From NCBI GenBank assembly GCA_949747905.1, contig CATKEF010000055.1, forward strand, positions 1-63,634: a DNA stretch of 63,634 bases, written 5' to 3'. The position numbers were made by a program, and so were the translations under genes. Source of the DNA: an uncultured Eubacteriales bacterium (GTDB lineage: Bacteria; Bacillota; Clostridia; Christensenellales; Borkfalkiaceae). Each line of letters begins with the position of its first letter. The first letter of the stretch is position 1. The notes beneath the pieces were generated by a model that searched no databases, was not told the origin of the DNA, and saw nothing but the letters and a program-made list of their open reading frames with translations. Positions 18,291-26,521 of the stretch are shown piece by piece.

Positions 18291-18320
18291 ATTATACTTT
18301 ACTACGCTAAATTAGTAAAG
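18291..18320 (-). promoter_or_regulatory. his operon promoter with overlapping candidate YerC operator
   Basis: On the minus strand TTTACT (18319-18314), 17 bases, TATAAT (18296-18291). A perfect inverted repeat CTTTACTA-N8-TAGTAAAG spans 18297-18320, covering the -35 and the whole spacer. A repressor bound there would block RNA polymerase. The leader would be only about 25 bases, leaving no room for a T-box or attenuator. Confidence 0.65.
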
Positions 18321-18363
18321 CGTTTTAATAATAAAATTGCAATGTTTTTTTTAAAATTTGCTA

Positions 18364-18392
18364 TTTACTAACGGTAAAATTTGGTATATAAT
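18364..18392 (+). promoter_or_regulatory. Candidate promoter of the Gx-rnf unit
   Basis: TTTACT (18364-18369), 17 bases, TATAAT (18387-18392). The expected start point, about 18399, is only three bases before the ATG at 18402, so the transcript would be leaderless or nearly so. Confidence 0.55.
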
Positions 18393-18401
18393 TAAAGTAA
18401 T

Positions 18402-18935
18402 ATGAATTTCAAAGAGTTCAATGCAAAAAAAATTGCGGTACTCGCCCTGCTCACGGGGCTTAGTCTTATTGCGTTTTTAATTGAAAGTTTGTTTCCGCCG
18501 ATGATTATTCCCGGTGCAAAACCGGGGTTCGCAAACATTTTTTCTCTCGCTGCGCTGATAATTTTCTCTCCGGCGGAAGCGTTTATCGTCGTCGCCGCGA
18601 GAACATTGCTCGGCGCGCTGTTTGCGGGGAATTTCTCTGCAATTATGTACTCATTTACGGGGGGAATAGTAGCTATGACCGTATCTTCCCTTCTTCTGTA
18701 TGTCGCTCATCCCAAAATTTCGGTAATGGCGGTTTCGGTCGCGGCGGCGGTTTCGCACAATATAACGCAGAACTTGGTATTTGCTTTTCTCAACGGTTCT
18801 TTGCTTTATCTTGCCGAGCTACCCTATCTTACGCTTTTAGGCGTTATCGCGGGCGCGATTGTCGGATGCGCGACCATGCTTATTTTCAAAGGCGTACCCG
18901 AAAGCGCGTTCGAAAAGCTGTTATATAAAAATTAG
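18402..18935 (+). CDS. Gx transporter family membrane protein (Hpre_diP_synt_I)
   Basis: 177 residues with about five membrane helices and the family segment PGAKPGFANI (about 37-46), then GALFAGNFSAIMYSFTGG. Members are often annotated as heptaprenyl diphosphate synthase component I, but they resemble substrate-binding membrane components of ECF-type transporters and are common next to Rnf, NusG-II and ApbE genes. rnfC follows after 44 bases, so it probably leads the Rnf transcript. The substrate is unknown. No clear ribosome site precedes the ATG. Confidence 0.8.
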   Translation: MNFKEFNAKKIAVLALLTGLSLIAFLIESLFPPMIIPGAKPGFANIFSLAALIIFSPAEAFIVVAARTLLGALFAGNFSAIMYSFTGGIVAMTVSSLLLYVAHPKISVMAVSVAAAVSHNITQNLVFAFLNGSLLYLAELPYLTLLGVIAGAIVGCATMLIFKGVPESAFEKLLYKN

Positions 18936-18979
18936 TTTTTTGCGGAAAATATTTAAATAAGATTCAAGGAGAATGTAAA

Positions 18980-20275
18980 TTGAAAGCTGTAAAAGGAAAG
19001 TTTTATTTCGGCGGCGTTCACCCGCGCGACAATAAGAATCTTTCGAAAGCCGCGGCTTCGGAAATTATGCCCGAAACGGAATCGGTCGCCATTTCCACTC
19101 AACAATCGCTCGGGCGTCCGGCAATATGCGCTGTAACGGAAGGTCAAACCGTCAATGAAGGAGAACTTATAGCCCGCGGAGACGGACCCGTTTCTTCCGA
19201 CGTTTTTTCAAGCGTTTGCGGAACCGTTACCGAAATTAAAGAAATGACGGGAGCAAACGGCGCTACTGAAACTTTTATTTTGATAAAGTCGGACGGCAGA
19301 AACGATAAAACTTATTTACAACCGCTTTCCGACCCCTCTCCCGAAGATATCAAAGAGCGTATAAAACAATGCGGCATTGTGGGACTGGGCGGCGCGGGGT
19401 TTCCCTCCTCTGTTAAAGCTGCGCCCGGAACTCCCGTTGACACTCTTATTTTAAACGGCGCCGAATGCGAACCGTACCTGACCTGCGATTACCGTCTCAT
19501 GCTTGAAAAAACGGATGAAATAGTCCGCGGCGCAAGATACACGGCGAAAGCGCTGGGAGTTAAAAATATAATTATAGGAATAGAGGCGAACAAACCTGAC
19601 TGCATTGCTGCGTTCGAACCTTACGACGATATAAAAGTCGTGATACTTAAAAAAATGTATCCTATGGGCGGCGAAAAGCAGCTTATTTACGTTACGACAG
19701 GTAGAAAAGTCGGGCTCGGCAAACTGCCTGCGGATATAGGAGTTGTCGTTCAGAACGTAGCAACCGTATTCGCCGTATGCGAGGCAGTGGAACTTGGCAA
19801 ACCCCTCTACGAAAGAATTATTACCGTTTCAGGAAAAGCAGTTAAAGTCCCCAAAAATCTTTGGGTGAAACTGGGCACACCGATTAGTGAAATAGTGAAT
19901 TTCTGCGGTGGAGAAAACTTCGCACCGAAAAAGGTCGTTCAGGGCGGTCCAATGACGGGCGTCGCGCTCGCTTCTTACGACGCATATACTCACAAGACCA
20001 CGTCGGGGATACTTCTTTTATCCGAAGACGAGGCAGCCGCCGATGAGCCCACCCCCTGCCTTAATTGCGGAAAGTGCGCCGACGTGTGCCCTATGCGGCT
20101 TATGCCCATGAATACCGCTTTTTACTCGGCTGCAGGGGATTTCGAAGCGGCGGCAAAATACGGCAACACCGCGGCTTGCATAGAGTGCGGCGCGTGCGAG
20201 TACATCTGCCCTGCCAAACGCCCTCTGATTCAGGCTATACGCAAGACGAAAGCATACATCCGCAACAAAAAGTAA
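18980..20275 (+). CDS. rnfC: Rnf electron transport complex subunit C
   Basis: Peripheral NADH-oxidising subunit of the Rnf ferredoxin:NAD oxidoreductase; 431 residues. An N-terminal barrel-sandwich segment is followed by the flavin/nucleotide domain (GLGGAGFPS, near 130) and two 4Fe-4S motifs, CLNCGKCADVCP (C360, C363, C366, C370) and CIECGACEYICP (C400, C403, C406, C410). It ends soon after the second cluster, as in clostridial RnfC, without the long Ala/Lys tail of proteobacterial forms. The start is TTG at 18980 with AAGGAG eight bases upstream. Confidence 0.95.
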   Translation: MKAVKGKFYFGGVHPRDNKNLSKAAASEIMPETESVAISTQQSLGRPAICAVTEGQTVNEGELIARGDGPVSSDVFSSVCGTVTEIKEMTGANGATETFILIKSDGRNDKTYLQPLSDPSPEDIKERIKQCGIVGLGGAGFPSSVKAAPGTPVDTLILNGAECEPYLTCDYRLMLEKTDEIVRGARYTAKALGVKNIIIGIEANKPDCIAAFEPYDDIKVVILKKMYPMGGEKQLIYVTTGRKVGLGKLPADIGVVVQNVATVFAVCEAVELGKPLYERIITVSGKAVKVPKNLWVKLGTPISEIVNFCGGENFAPKKVVQGGPMTGVALASYDAYTHKTTSGILLLSEDEAAADEPTPCLNCGKCADVCPMRLMPMNTAFYSAAGDFEAAAKYGNTAACIECGACEYICPAKRPLIQAIRKTKAYIRNKK

Positions 20276-20276
20276 A

Positions 20277-20302
20277 GATTCCTCGCTTCGCTCGGAATGA
20301 CA
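20277..20302 (+). repeat. Dispersed intergenic repeat, copy B
   Basis: A single half unit, GATTCCTCGCTTCGCTCGGA then ATGACA, begins one base after the rnfC stop. A degenerate trace (ACGCTCGGG) follows near 20306. It lies in the 154-base gap between rnfC and rnfD, the only large gap inside the rnf cluster. Confidence 0.8.
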
Positions 20303-20429
20303 AATACGCTCGGGAAAACTTAACTAACTGTGGACGACATCTTTCATTAATAAAAGCTATGCAAAGTATGACAAAAACCGGTCACCAATTGGACTTAAAA
20401 ATAAACACAATCAAAACACGGAGTTAAAA

Positions 20430-21500
20430 ATGGACAATACGGTAGTTATATCCACCCCTCCTCATGTAAAATCGAAAAGAACGACGCGCGGAATTATGCT
20501 TGACGTAGTTATCGCGCTAATTCCTTGCGCCGTGATGGGAATAGTATATTTCGGCTGGCAGGCTGCAGTTACCGAGCTTGTAGCCTTGGCTTCCTGCGTG
20601 GCAACCGAATTTATATATTTTTTCATTGCAAACAAAGGCTTTTCGAATAAATGCGCGGACGCGGGAAACGTCTGCAAGCGCTGGGCAAGGCAATTTGACT
20701 TTACGTCGATTGTTTCGGCACTCATTCTCGCGTTGGTTCTTCCGCCCAGAGTTCATTTTTACGAAGTGATTATAGGAAGCGTATTCGCAATCGCAATAGT
20801 AAAAATGTTGTTCGGCGGTACGGGAAAGAATCTTGTCGCCCCCTCCACCGCCGCCCGGGTTTTCATGCTTCTCAGCTTTTCGGTTGCGATGAACGTATAC
20901 GTTCGCCCCGCAGTCGGCGCGATTTTCCCGGACAGCGATTTGATTCAGTCAAGCGCGACAAATCTTTCCGGTCTGCTCGTTTCCAAATCGGAAATATATT
21001 CGCAACCGATAGTTTTAATGCACCCTTTAGACCTCTTTTTAGGCACGGGTGTAGCAGGAAGCATCGGCGAGACCTGTAAAGCCGCCGTGCTTGTCGGTTA
21101 TATATACCTTGTGGCGAGAAAAGTTATAAAATGGTGGCAGCCAGTCCTGTATCTCGGTCTGTTCGGAATTTTTGCGGTATTTTTAAGCGGTTTCGACTAT
21201 CCTTCATATACTCTCGATTTCTCGCTGTTTTTGCCTCATATACTTTCCGGCGGCGTTGCGTTCGCATCCGTGTTTATGTTAACGGACTATGTAACTTCCC
21301 CCAAAGGCGGTTTGGCGCAATTTGTTTTCCTCATCGTCGCGGCGATACTTACTGCCGTTTTACGATATTTCACCAACCTCGAAATAGTTTCGTTTGTTGT
21401 AGTTTTAATGAACCTTCTCGTTCCTCTGTTCGATAAAGTTTTCATACGGAAACCCTTCGGGTATAAGCGCGCGAAAAAACAGAAGGAGGCAAATAAATGA
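20430..21500 (+). CDS. rnfD: Rnf electron transport complex subunit D
   Basis: Integral membrane subunit, 356 residues, about nine to ten helices. The segment GSIGETC at 210-216 corresponds to the region where RnfD/NqrB carry a covalently bound FMN on threonine (Thr215 here); the alignment is from memory. A CGGAG site precedes the ATG. It overlaps rnfG by four bases (ATGA). The gap to rnfC holds a repeat copy. Confidence 0.94.
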   Translation: MDNTVVISTPPHVKSKRTTRGIMLDVVIALIPCAVMGIVYFGWQAAVTELVALASCVATEFIYFFIANKGFSNKCADAGNVCKRWARQFDFTSIVSALILALVLPPRVHFYEVIIGSVFAIAIVKMLFGGTGKNLVAPSTAARVFMLLSFSVAMNVYVRPAVGAIFPDSDLIQSSATNLSGLLVSKSEIYSQPIVLMHPLDLFLGTGVAGSIGETCKAAVLVGYIYLVARKVIKWWQPVLYLGLFGIFAVFLSGFDYPSYTLDFSLFLPHILSGGVAFASVFMLTDYVTSPKGGLAQFVFLIVAAILTAVLRYFTNLEIVSFVVVLMNLLVPLFDKVFIRKPFGYKRAKKQKEANK

Positions 21501-22567
21501 GCGTAAAAGACTTTTTCAAAAGCAATTCATTCAAATGTCTTGCGGCACTCCTCTGCGTTCTTCTTGCAAGCGGAATATTCCTTACTATCGCTTACGGTTT
21601 TCTGGAAGTCACCGCAGGAGAAAGATTACAGCGCGCAGTCTCGTACATTTATTCGGGCGCCGACGTTTCGGTTTACGGCGAAAACGACGTTCTGATTACC
21701 GCCGAAGTTAAGGACCCCAAAGGGCTGATTTCCGAAACAAAGAAAACCGGCAATGCGGAAATCGACCAGGCTTACAAAGTAACGTTTGACGAAAACGGCA
21801 AAAAAGAGCTCGATTACCTGATTTCTTCGAAAGGTTTCGGCGGATGGAGCGGCGGAACGGTTACCTGCTGGATAGCCGTAACAGTCGAAAACGGCGCCGT
21901 AACGGGAATAAGAAAAATCTCCGTTTCAAGTTGGGGCAATCAGACTCTCTCCTCGGAAGTGAATTCCTCTTCTCTGTTTGAAAATATTACGTCGAAATAC
22001 ACGGACGGTATTTATTACGAGCCCGTCGGCGATTTTCTCGTTACCGGCGCGACGATGTCGGCAACGGCGATTTGCAACGCGGTCAACGGAGCCATAGCCT
22101 TTGTAAAAACGGATATTCTGGGCGGAGTCGTAAGCAATCCTTTCGAAGGATTTGTGTTTACCGAATATATAGACATCGCCAATCCCGCCACGATATACCA
22201 AGTCGACGGTGAAACGGTTACCTATAATATTATAACAAAATCCAATAAACAGGCACAGTCGTTCACAATAGAAATCACCGTCGGCAAAGGTGGCGTAATT
22301 TCGGAATATGTAATCAAAAAATACGGTTCCACAGACGGCAGACTGGATAAGGACGAATATAACGCGCTTGTGCGAACCGATTACGAGGGTAAAGACGCCG
22401 CTTATTTCAAGAGCGTTATAGGCGAAAACGGAGACATTTCGTCCAACGAAAATTACGAAGCGGGCGAAATTCAGACGGGCGCCACAAGATCCAACTACCT
22501 CTGCCTATACGCGGGACTCTTCGCAACGGCAAACTACGAGAAATGCTTAGGGGGACAAATGCAATGA
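21497..22567 (+). CDS. rnfG: Rnf complex subunit G with two FMN-binding domains
   Basis: 356 residues, well over the usual size of about 200. One N-terminal membrane helix (about 13-38) is followed by two FMN-binding modules outside the membrane. The first ends with DFLVTGATMSA (TGAT at 183-186) and the second with GEIQTGATRSN (TGAT at 327-330). The segment in between (about 235-320) repeats the order of strands and helices, suggesting duplication of the domain. Position between rnfD and rnfE, with ATGA overlaps on both sides, makes the RnfG call firm. The second flavin site would be an extra covalent FMN, attached by ApbE. Confidence 0.92.
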   Translation: MSVKDFFKSNSFKCLAALLCVLLASGIFLTIAYGFLEVTAGERLQRAVSYIYSGADVSVYGENDVLITAEVKDPKGLISETKKTGNAEIDQAYKVTFDENGKKELDYLISSKGFGGWSGGTVTCWIAVTVENGAVTGIRKISVSSWGNQTLSSEVNSSSLFENITSKYTDGIYYEPVGDFLVTGATMSATAICNAVNGAIAFVKTDILGGVVSNPFEGFVFTEYIDIANPATIYQVDGETVTYNIITKSNKQAQSFTIEITVGKGGVISEYVIKKYGSTDGRLDKDEYNALVRTDYEGKDAAYFKSVIGENGDISSNENYEAGEIQTGATRSNYLCLYAGLFATANYEKCLGGQMQ

Positions 22568-23211
22568 ATAAATACAAGAAAATAACCCTTGACGGACTTA
22601 TTTTCCAGAATCCCACGTTTATGCTCGTTCTGGGCACCTGTCCCACTCTCGCTCTCATAAAATCGGCTACGAGCGCGGCGGGAATGGGGCTCACGGTAAT
22701 TTTCATACTTACGCTGAGCAATATCATTATTTCGGCGCTGAGGAAAGTAATACCGAACGCCGTAAGAATACCCTGTTACATCGTAGTTATTGCTACGCTT
22801 GTTACGTTTGCCCGTATGGTACTGGAAAAATTTCTGCCCGACCTCTACGAAAGTCTCGGAGCTTTCCTCACTCTGATTGTCGTTAACTGTATTATACTTG
22901 GAAGAGCGGAGGCGTTTGCAAGCAAGCATACCGTTGCCGAAGCTGCAGTGGACGGAATAGCAAACGGTTTGGGCTTCACTTTCGCTTTAACGCTTATGGG
23001 AATAATATGCGAATTCCTCGGGAAAGGCTCGATTTTCGGACTTAAAATAATGAATTTCAAAATAGAAATGTTTGCGAGCTCCGCAGGCACTTTCCTTGTT
23101 TACGGTCTTTGCATAGCAGTATTCGTATACGTGCTTGACGGCTTCGAGAGAGCGCGCAGAGTAAAAGCGAATAAACTCGCTCGTGAAAATCTCCTCAAGG
23201 AGGGCGCGTAA
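22564..23211 (+). CDS. rnfE: Rnf complex subunit E
   Basis: Integral membrane subunit of the RnfA/RnfE pair, 215 residues and about six helices. GTCPTLA near 25-31 carries the conserved cysteine that, with those of RnfA, holds an intramembrane 2Fe-2S cluster; VVNCIILGRAEAFAS is the second conserved half. The start at 22564 is preceded by AGGGGG and overlaps rnfG by four bases. Confidence 0.95.
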   Translation: MNKYKKITLDGLIFQNPTFMLVLGTCPTLALIKSATSAAGMGLTVIFILTLSNIIISALRKVIPNAVRIPCYIVVIATLVTFARMVLEKFLPDLYESLGAFLTLIVVNCIILGRAEAFASKHTVAEAAVDGIANGLGFTFALTLMGIICEFLGKGSIFGLKIMNFKIEMFASSAGTFLVYGLCIAVFVYVLDGFERARRVKANKLARENLLKEGA

Positions 23212-23814
23212 ATGTCTACTCTGATTGCAATAGTTCTGTCGGCGGTGCTCACTGACAATTTCATAACTCAGCAAACTTACGGAATATGTCCTTTCCTCGG
23301 AGTCTCGAAAAAGACGTCAAGCGCGCTCGGAATGGGCGTTGCCGTAACGGTGGTTATGGCACTTGCCACTCTGGTAACCTATCCGCTTTACGTTTACGTA
23401 ATGAAGCCTTTGAATTTTGCGTTTCTGGAAATTATTTTCTTTATTTTCATTATCGCTTCTTTGGTTCAGATGCTTGAAAAAATTATTCAGAAACTTTCCC
23501 CCTCCCTCTATAATTCAATGGGAATTTATCTTCCGCTTATTACGACGAATTGCGCCGTTTTAGGCGTAACCGAACTTGTAATAGGCGATAATTTCCTCAG
23601 CGCAATCGGCGCCGCGGGAACTATGAACATAGGTTGGGCTGTACTCTACGCATTTTTTGCGGGACTGGGTTTCACGCTCGTAATGGTCATAATGAGCGGA
23701 TTGAGAGAAAAACTGAATTATTACAAAATGCCCAAGGCGCTTGCCGGTTTTCCCGTCGCGATGGTGACGGCAAGTTTCATATGTATGGCGTTTATGGTAT
23801 TTTCCTTTATTTAA
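23212..23814 (+). CDS. rnfA: Rnf complex subunit A
   Basis: Integral membrane partner of RnfE, 200 residues, about six helices. Conserved segments are DNFITQQTYGICPFLGVSKK (one cysteine) and TTNCAVLGVTE (second cysteine), the ligands of the shared 2Fe-2S cluster. It starts directly after the rnfE stop, with AAGGAGGGCG as ribosome site within the rnfE end. Confidence 0.96.
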   Translation: MSTLIAIVLSAVLTDNFITQQTYGICPFLGVSKKTSSALGMGVAVTVVMALATLVTYPLYVYVMKPLNFAFLEIIFFIFIIASLVQMLEKIIQKLSPSLYNSMGIYLPLITTNCAVLGVTELVIGDNFLSAIGAAGTMNIGWAVLYAFFAGLGFTLVMVIMSGLREKLNYYKMPKALAGFPVAMVTASFICMAFMVFSFI

Positions 23815-23829
23815 GCGAGGTGCGGAGAT

Positions 23830-24678
23830 ATGAATTTACTTGAAATAAATACTCAGACCTGGATAACGCTCGGTATAGTCGCGGGAATATTCGCAGGCGC
23901 CGCGCTGTTAATAGGAATATTGATTCTCGTCGTAGGTAAAGTCTTCAAAGTAGACCTGGACGAAAAAGTCACTAAAATTCTGGAAAACCTTGCCGGCGCG
24001 AATTGCGGAGGATGCGGTTGTTCCGGTTGCAGCGGTTTTGCGTCCAAACTCGCCGAAGGTTGCGGCAACCTCGGCGATTGCCATGTAACGTCACCCGAGA
24101 AAAAAGCCGAAATAGCCAAACTGCTCGGTATAGAACTCACCGAAGAAGAACCCACGGTAGCCGTAGTAAAATGCAAAGGCGGCGCGGAAAACTGCGCCGA
24201 CAAATTCGAGTATAAAGGCAATCCCACCTGCGCCGCGAACAATTCGCTGCTCGGCGGAAACAAAGCCTGCTCTTACGCCTGTCTCGGATGCGGAGACTGT
24301 AAAGCGGTCTGTCCCGAAAACGCGATTTCCGTTCAGGCAAGACTTGCGGAAGTAGACCCGGACAGATGTATATCATGCGGGGCGTGCATTACAGCCTGTC
24401 CGAAAAATATTATAGAAAGAATTCCCGCCTCGGCTCCCATATTCGTTGCATGCTCTTCCCAATGCAGAGGCAAAGAAGTGACGAGCGTCTGCAAGGTAGG
24501 ATGTATCGCCTGCGGAATTTGCGCGAAAGTGTGCCCGCACGGAGCGATAACAATGCAGGATAATCTGCCGTCAATCGACTATAAAAAATGTACCGGATGT
24601 TTGACTTGCGTCGAGAAATGTCCCCGACACATTATTATCGGAAGAAAGGTTATTGCCGAAGAAACACCGAAAGAATAA
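23830..24678 (+). CDS. rnfB: Rnf complex subunit B (ferredoxin-type)
   Basis: Electron-entry subunit that accepts electrons from ferredoxin; 282 residues. One N-terminal membrane helix (about 12-36) is followed by the RnfB-specific cluster motif with cysteines 59, 62, 64 and 67, then CLGCGDCKAVCP, CISCGACITACP, CIACGICAKVCP and CTGCLTCVEKCP, four ferredoxin-like 4Fe-4S motifs. This is the multi-cluster RnfB seen in Clostridia. Further cysteines between the motifs may bind another cluster. It is the last gene of the rnf operon. Confidence 0.95.
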   Translation: MNLLEINTQTWITLGIVAGIFAGAALLIGILILVVGKVFKVDLDEKVTKILENLAGANCGGCGCSGCSGFASKLAEGCGNLGDCHVTSPEKKAEIAKLLGIELTEEEPTVAVVKCKGGAENCADKFEYKGNPTCAANNSLLGGNKACSYACLGCGDCKAVCPENAISVQARLAEVDPDRCISCGACITACPKNIIERIPASAPIFVACSSQCRGKEVTSVCKVGCIACGICAKVCPHGAITMQDNLPSIDYKKCTGCLTCVEKCPRHIIIGRKVIAEETPKE

Positions 24679-24721
24679 GAGCTTGTTCACTGCGGTTTTT
24701 TCTCGTCATGACAATGCTGTC

Positions 24722-24910
24722 GATTCCTCGGCTTCGCCTCGGAATGACGTTTCCGGTCAAGTTTTTTGTCACCCTGAGACTTGCCGAGAGGTTCATCGCT
24801 TCACTCGTGATGACAAAAACGACTCGTGATGACATGATGACAAAAGAATGCGGTTCTCCGCTCGGGATGACGGGTTTTCGGATTCCGCGCAAGCCTCGGA
24901 ATGACAAAAA
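24722..24910 (+). repeat. Dispersed intergenic repeat, cluster C
   Basis: Several copies of the family in one orientation: core copy 24722-24748 (GATTCCTCGGCTTCGCCTCG), a variant full unit 24769-24815 beginning GTCACCCTGAGACTTGCCGA and ending GTGATGACA, and shorter copies near 24850-24871 and 24880-24905. It fills the space between rnfB and the convergent zinc-ribbon gene. Confidence 0.75.
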
Positions 24911-24917
24911 ATGAAAA

Positions 24918-24948
24918 AACCGCCGCGAGAAACAATCTCGCGGCGGTT
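24918..24948 (-). terminator. Intrinsic terminator of the zinc-ribbon membrane protein gene
   Basis: 13-bp perfect stem AACCGCCGCGAGA / TCTCGCGGCGGTT, loop of five, followed on the minus strand by TTTTTCATTTTTT. It begins seven bases past the stop at 24955. Confidence 0.9.
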
Positions 24949-24954
24949 AAATAT

Positions 24955-25878
24955 TTAAGAAATTTTATTTCTTCTTTTTACGAGTTTCGATTGATTGAAT
25001 ATTTCCAGACCGACTCCCACAATCGAGAACAACGCAGTCATCGCAAGGTCACCGTAGAACCAACCCGCATACTCGGCGTCGCCCATTAAAACCATAAACG
25101 CTTCCATAGCGGTGTAACCGCCTACTTCTTGTGCAGCTATTCCCGCCATTATAATATAAATAATCGGTACCGAGACGAGCATCATTAAAAATGTCGTCAC
25201 ACCTACTATCACGAACATCATTTTGTTGGGCTTGCCGCCTAACTTTCTGTAAAGGAAGCATCCGACTATTACCGCTACGACCGACGAGATTGAGGCAATA
25301 AAACCTGCGAAATTGAGAAGAATCGCAATTACTACGCCGACGAGACCGCCGATAACCGCACCGAGAAAACCTTTGAGGTAATTATTCGGCGCCGCCGCAA
25401 AATCTTTATTTTCTGCGTCGATAACGCTGTTTATCGTCTCCTTGCATTTTTCGTCGATAGTTAAATAATAGCCGTCTATATTGCACTTGGATGCATTTTC
25501 TTCAAGCTCGCCGCCGCAAACGGGACAATATTTCTCTCCGAGAGCGCCGTTTTCGGATATTATACCGTAAACCGTATCGAAAACGGAAGGTAAGCGATTG
25601 ATAAGTCTGCTCATTGTTATGTCGTTCAGACAAATTAACAGACCGTAAGGACTGATTTCGAATCTGAAGAACTTTATCGCCGCATTTCTGAGCGCCGCTT
25701 CGATATTTCTTTTCTGTTCGTCCGTGGCGTAAAACCCTATATGTAATCTGAACGGAAAATTGTTTTCCATCGTGTTCAGAACCGCAGAGGTTTCGTAGCC
25801 GTTTACAATACCGTAAGCCGTGTTCTTTTCAACCGACATCATATTTCGATTGAAAAATTCAGTGAATTTTTTGTTCAT
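24955..25878 (-). CDS. Zinc-ribbon membrane protein, unknown
   Basis: 307 residues, unrecognised. The N-terminal 110 residues form a soluble alpha/beta-looking domain. A partial zinc-ribbon pattern follows (C118-P-V-C121 and C132, with C145 further on). Residues 150-300 hold about four to five membrane helices, and the C terminus is basic (KLVKRRNKIS). The cysteines may serve as a small metal site. It has its own promoter and terminator and a strong AAGGAGA ribosome site, so it is monocistronic. Confidence 0.7.
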   Translation of the reverse strand: MNKKFTEFFNRNMMSVEKNTAYGIVNGYETSAVLNTMENNFPFRLHIGFYATDEQKRNIEAALRNAAIKFFRFEISPYGLLICLNDITMSRLINRLPSVFDTVYGIISENGALGEKYCPVCGGELEENASKCNIDGYYLTIDEKCKETINSVIDAENKDFAAAPNNYLKGFLGAVIGGLVGVVIAILLNFAGFIASISSVVAVIVGCFLYRKLGGKPNKMMFVIVGVTTFLMMLVSVPIIYIIMAGIAAQEVGGYTAMEAFMVLMGDAEYAGWFYGDLAMTALFSIVGVGLEIFNQSKLVKRRNKIS

Positions 25879-25963
25879 ATTCTGTCTCCTTATAAATTAT
25901 GTATGCTTCAAACCTGCGACGTCAACCGGATAACCGATTTGAAACATAAAACTTACCTCAAAG

Positions 25964-25993
25964 ATTATATCACAATATATTACAAAAAGTCAA
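25964..25993 (-). promoter_or_regulatory. Sigma-A promoter of the zinc-ribbon membrane protein gene
   Basis: Minus strand TTGACT (25993-25988), 18 bases, TATAAT (25969-25964). It overlaps the T tract of the upstream terminator. The leader is about 80 bases. Confidence 0.7.
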
Positions 25994-26005
25994 ATAATAA
26001 TACAA

Positions 26006-26040
26006 AAATCGCACGCTCATTTAACATGCGCGTGCGATTT
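26006..26040 (-). terminator. Intrinsic terminator of the apbE-NusG-II unit
   Basis: 11-bp stem AAATCGCACGC / GCGTGCGATTT with a 13-base loop, followed on the minus strand by TTTTTGTATTATTATTT. It lies just past the stop at 26056. Confidence 0.85.
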
Positions 26041-26055
26041 ATCATTAATTTAGTA

Positions 26056-26520
26056 TTAACCCAAAGGTATATAACCTCCGTCGGGAGAATAATCCGACGG
26101 CTCGACCCTCAGCTTATGCTGCGCACAATGAATAACGTCGGAATTATCGTTAAGCTGCATATATGTGCATGTCTTTGCCCGACAGTCTGCCTCGAAAACG
26201 CGCGCTTTGCGCGCCCGTTTATCTATTACTATTTTGTTGTATCCTCCTCCCGCGCTCACCGTAATAACAAGTTTCGATTGAGAATTCTCGACTTCCACGC
26301 CCTCTCCCGACGTTTCGTATTCGTCATTTTCGAAAGTATAAGAAAATATCGCCTTCCCGTCCACAAAAACCCTGACTCCTTTCAAAGGGCTTGAATCGGT
26401 AAGAGTAAACACCAGTATAAACAATATGACGACGAACAAGAGCACTATGCCGTAGACAATTAAATCGAAACGTCTGAACGCTCTGTCGCTTTTGACCTGA
26501 CGTAATTTACCGAGAGACAT
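26056..26520 (-). CDS. NusG domain II-containing membrane protein
   Basis: 154 residues: a short cytoplasmic basic N terminus, one membrane helix (about 19-41) and an extracytoplasmic NusG-II domain (PF07009 type) ending with CRAKTC (C113, C118) and IHCAQHKL (C132, H135). The cysteine pattern is the family hallmark. Homologues usually sit beside ApbE, Gx and Rnf genes, as here, but their role is not established. The start at 26520 has GAGGG five bases before the ATG and follows the apbE stop by one base. A longer frame upstream lies inside apbE. Confidence 0.85.
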   Translation of the reverse strand: MSLGKLRQVKSDRAFRRFDLIVYGIVLLFVVILFILVFTLTDSSPLKGVRVFVDGKAIFSYTFENDEYETSGEGVEVENSQSKLVITVSAGGGYNKIVIDKRARKARVFEADCRAKTCTYMQLNDNSDVIHCAQHKLRVEPSDYSPDGGYIPLG

Positions 26521-26521
26521 T

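Noticed and set aside
18364-18379. Second YerC operator (TTTAC-N5-GTAAA) at the Gx promoter
   Set aside because: The arms are shorter and the spacing differs from the his palindrome, so it does not fit the same dimer geometry. It may be chance in an AT-rich promoter.
24588-24914. Small plus-strand frame running through repeat cluster C
   Set aside because: It starts inside rnfB in another frame, and its product is mostly translated repeat (SIPRLRLGMT-like), a common artefact of this repeat family.
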